The notes under the pieces are model-generated. The model did no database searches. It saw nothing but the letters and a program-made list of their open reading frames with translations, and was not told the origin of the DNA. From the NCBI GenBank assembly GCA_030041385.1, contig JASHNY010000163.1, positions 1 through 32,495 on the forward strand: DNA of 32,495 nt. Reading direction: 5' to 3'. Numbering within the stretch: position 1 is the first letter of the stretch; each line of letters begins with the position of its first letter. Shown piece after piece: positions 31,456 to 32,495 of this stretch. Made by a program: the position numbers and the translations under genes. This DNA is from Alphaproteobacteria bacterium. Lineage in GTDB: Bacteria > Pseudomonadota > Alphaproteobacteria > ATCC43930 > CGMCC-115725.

Positions 31456-31845
31456 ATGAGCGATGCGTCCAAGGCTTCTCCGCAGATCTACGGCTATCAC
31501 GCGCATGTGTATTACGACGCCGAAACGCTGCCGGCGGCCGAGCGGCTGCGCGCCGGGCTGGCCGCTTCGTTCCCGGTCGAGCTGGGGGCATTCAGCGGAG
31601 CCGAGGTCGGGCCGCATCCGGTGCCGCAGTTCCAGATCATCTTCACCAAGGCGCAGTTCCAGGATGTCGTGCCGTGGCTGATGGTCAACCGCGAAGGGCT
31701 CGATATCTTGATCCATCCGCTGACCGACGACATGGTCGACGACCACTCGGTCTATGCCTTGTGGCTAGGCGCGCCGATCGCGCTGAAGCTCCATACGATG
31801 CAGCGCCGCGGCTACCGCGACGCACTGTTGCCGAAAGCGGCCTGA
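31456..31845 (+). CDS. DOPA 4,5-dioxygenase family protein
   Basis: A 129-residue small metalloenzyme-fold protein. It has the signature YGYHAHVYYD near residues 12-21, a central GPHPVPQFQIIFTK, and IHPLTDDMVDDHSVYALWLG near 92-112. The conserved His in these motifs are the presumed Fe(II) ligands. Characterised relatives open the catechol ring of DOPA between carbons 4 and 5, but bacterial members have untested substrates. The start is ATG 31456, with AAGGGAG upstream. An upstream in-frame extension into the intergenic region has no ribosome site. A crotonase-fold gene follows 21 bp later in the same reading frame. Confidence 0.87.
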   Translation: MSDASKASPQIYGYHAHVYYDAETLPAAERLRAGLAASFPVELGAFSGAEVGPHPVPQFQIIFTKAQFQDVVPWLMVNREGLDILIHPLTDDMVDDHSVYALWLGAPIALKLHTMQRRGYRDALLPKAA

Positions 31846-31866
31846 CGCAGCGGCGGGGATTTCGCC

Positions 31867-32495
31867 TTGGCCATCGACTACCAAAAGCGCGACGGCGTCG
31901 CCTACATCACGCTCAACAATCCCGACAAGGCGAACATCCTCGACAAGAAGACCTCGGATGAGATCTCGGCGGCGTGGATCGATTTGTGGGAGGACCGGCG
32001 GGTCCGCTGCGCGATCCTGACCGGCGCGGGCGAGCGGCATTTCTGCGGCGGCCACAACCTGGCGCCGCGCCCCGGCGTCACCGAGGAGGAGCGCGAGTAC
32101 CTGCGCACGCAGCGCATCTTCTGGCCGCTCGCGGGCACCGTGCACGGCCAGAAGACCGGGGTCGACGGGCGCATGGGCGACCATTACCCGCGGGTGTGGA
32201 AGCCGGTCATCGCCGCGGTCAACGGCTGGGCCGCCGGGGCCGGGCTCTACATCCTCCTGTCCTCGACCGATATCCGCATCGCCAGCCGCGAGCACGCGCG
32301 CTTCAAATTCGCATTGACGACCCAGGGCTGGCTCGGCCACGGACCGGGCGCGACCTTGCTGTTGAAGCAATTGCGCTACATCGACGCGATGAAGATGCTG
32401 CTGACCGACGATCCGGTCGACGCCGACGAGGCCTTGCGCATCGGCCTCGTCAACGAGGTCGTGCCGCACGCCGAATTGATGGCGCGGGCCGAGGC
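31867..32495 (+). CDS. Crotonase-fold (enoyl-CoA hydratase/isomerase family) protein, 3' end outside window
   Basis: The frame is open to the end of the window, giving 209 residues. Crotonase features are YITLNNPDKANILD, CAILTGAGERHFCGGHNL (oxyanion-hole region), KPVIAAVNGWAAGAG, and the late ALRIGLVNEVVPHAEL. The two catalytic glutamates of hydratases are missing: the GGGCE position reads GAGLY and the FGQPE position reads FKFAL. It is therefore probably not a true enoyl-CoA hydratase. The only upstream start in frame is TTG 31867. The previous gene's TGA stands in the same frame 24 bases before, and the first in-frame ATG is near 32172, inside the domain. An insertion (about residues 75-110) with REYLRTQRIFWPL precedes the core. 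Confidence 0.82.
   Translation, partial: MAIDYQKRDGVAYITLNNPDKANILDKKTSDEISAAWIDLWEDRRVRCAILTGAGERHFCGGHNLAPRPGVTEEEREYLRTQRIFWPLAGTVHGQKTGVDGRMGDHYPRVWKPVIAAVNGWAAGAGLYILLSSTDIRIASREHARFKFALTTQGWLGHGPGATLLLKQLRYIDAMKMLLTDDPVDADEALRIGLVNEVVPHAELMARAE

Noticed and set aside
1-32495. CRISPR array, prophage, transposon or defence island
   Set aside because: No regularly spaced repeats, integrase, transposase, toxin-antitoxin or restriction gene was seen. The tRNA-Thr has no adjacent integrase or duplicated 3' end.

Overview
The window is a gene-dense, very GC-rich stretch from an alphaproteobacterium, probably of the Rhodospirillales type. That placement is an inference. It rests on the rodZ-like/ispG pair, the hemD / mitofilin-like / hemY cluster typical of Alphaproteobacteria, the split two-subunit glycine decarboxylase, and a dispersed palindromic repeat of a kind I recall from this class. 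I see no phage, transposase or CRISPR array. Most of the window looks like ordinary chromosome.

Layout. 1-2006: the 3' end of a RodZ-like gene, ispG (isoprenoid synthesis) and a convergent SpoIIAA-like gene. 2050-5069: a DcaP-type porin with a terminator, a 660-bp regulatory interval, and a Crp/Fnr-family regulator with a good sigma70 promoter. 5113-9612: a GT2-GtrA glycosyltransferase facing a GT87-type membrane protein, then an LLM oxidoreductase, a tiny membrane protein and a MOSC protein. 9642-9716: tRNA-Thr(CGU). 9750-12888: hemD, a Mic60-like gene and hemY, joined by overlapping stop/start codons. 12965-16457: a SIMPL-domain protein coupled to thiE, a dispersed repeat, a GMC oxidoreductase and an LprI-like protein. 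16574-18960: thrB-rnhA, divergent from a double-CDGSH protein and a lipoprotein. 19191-23846: a tandem glycine riboswitch followed by gcvT-gcvH-gcvPA-gcvPB. 24008-25690: a 1-Cys peroxiredoxin, a pterin dehydratase and an iron-sulfur-type uracil-DNA glycosylase.

25734-31254 is the most interesting block. It is a minus-strand locus with a cupredoxin, an FTR1-type iron permease, an OprB-like outer-membrane porin, an exported NHL beta-propeller and a Tat-exported DyP peroxidase. It resembles EfeUOB iron uptake, but no M75 EfeO protein is visible, and a porin and a propeller sit in the same locus. Fur-like palindromes lie in front of the porin and the propeller gene. A different palindrome lies between the -35 and -10 of the promoter driving the cupredoxin and permease. 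The whole set is therefore probably iron-regulated and may form an outer-membrane-to-cytoplasm iron route.

The window closes with a DOPA 4,5-dioxygenase-like gene and the 5' part of a crotonase-fold gene that starts at TTG and lacks both canonical catalytic glutamates.
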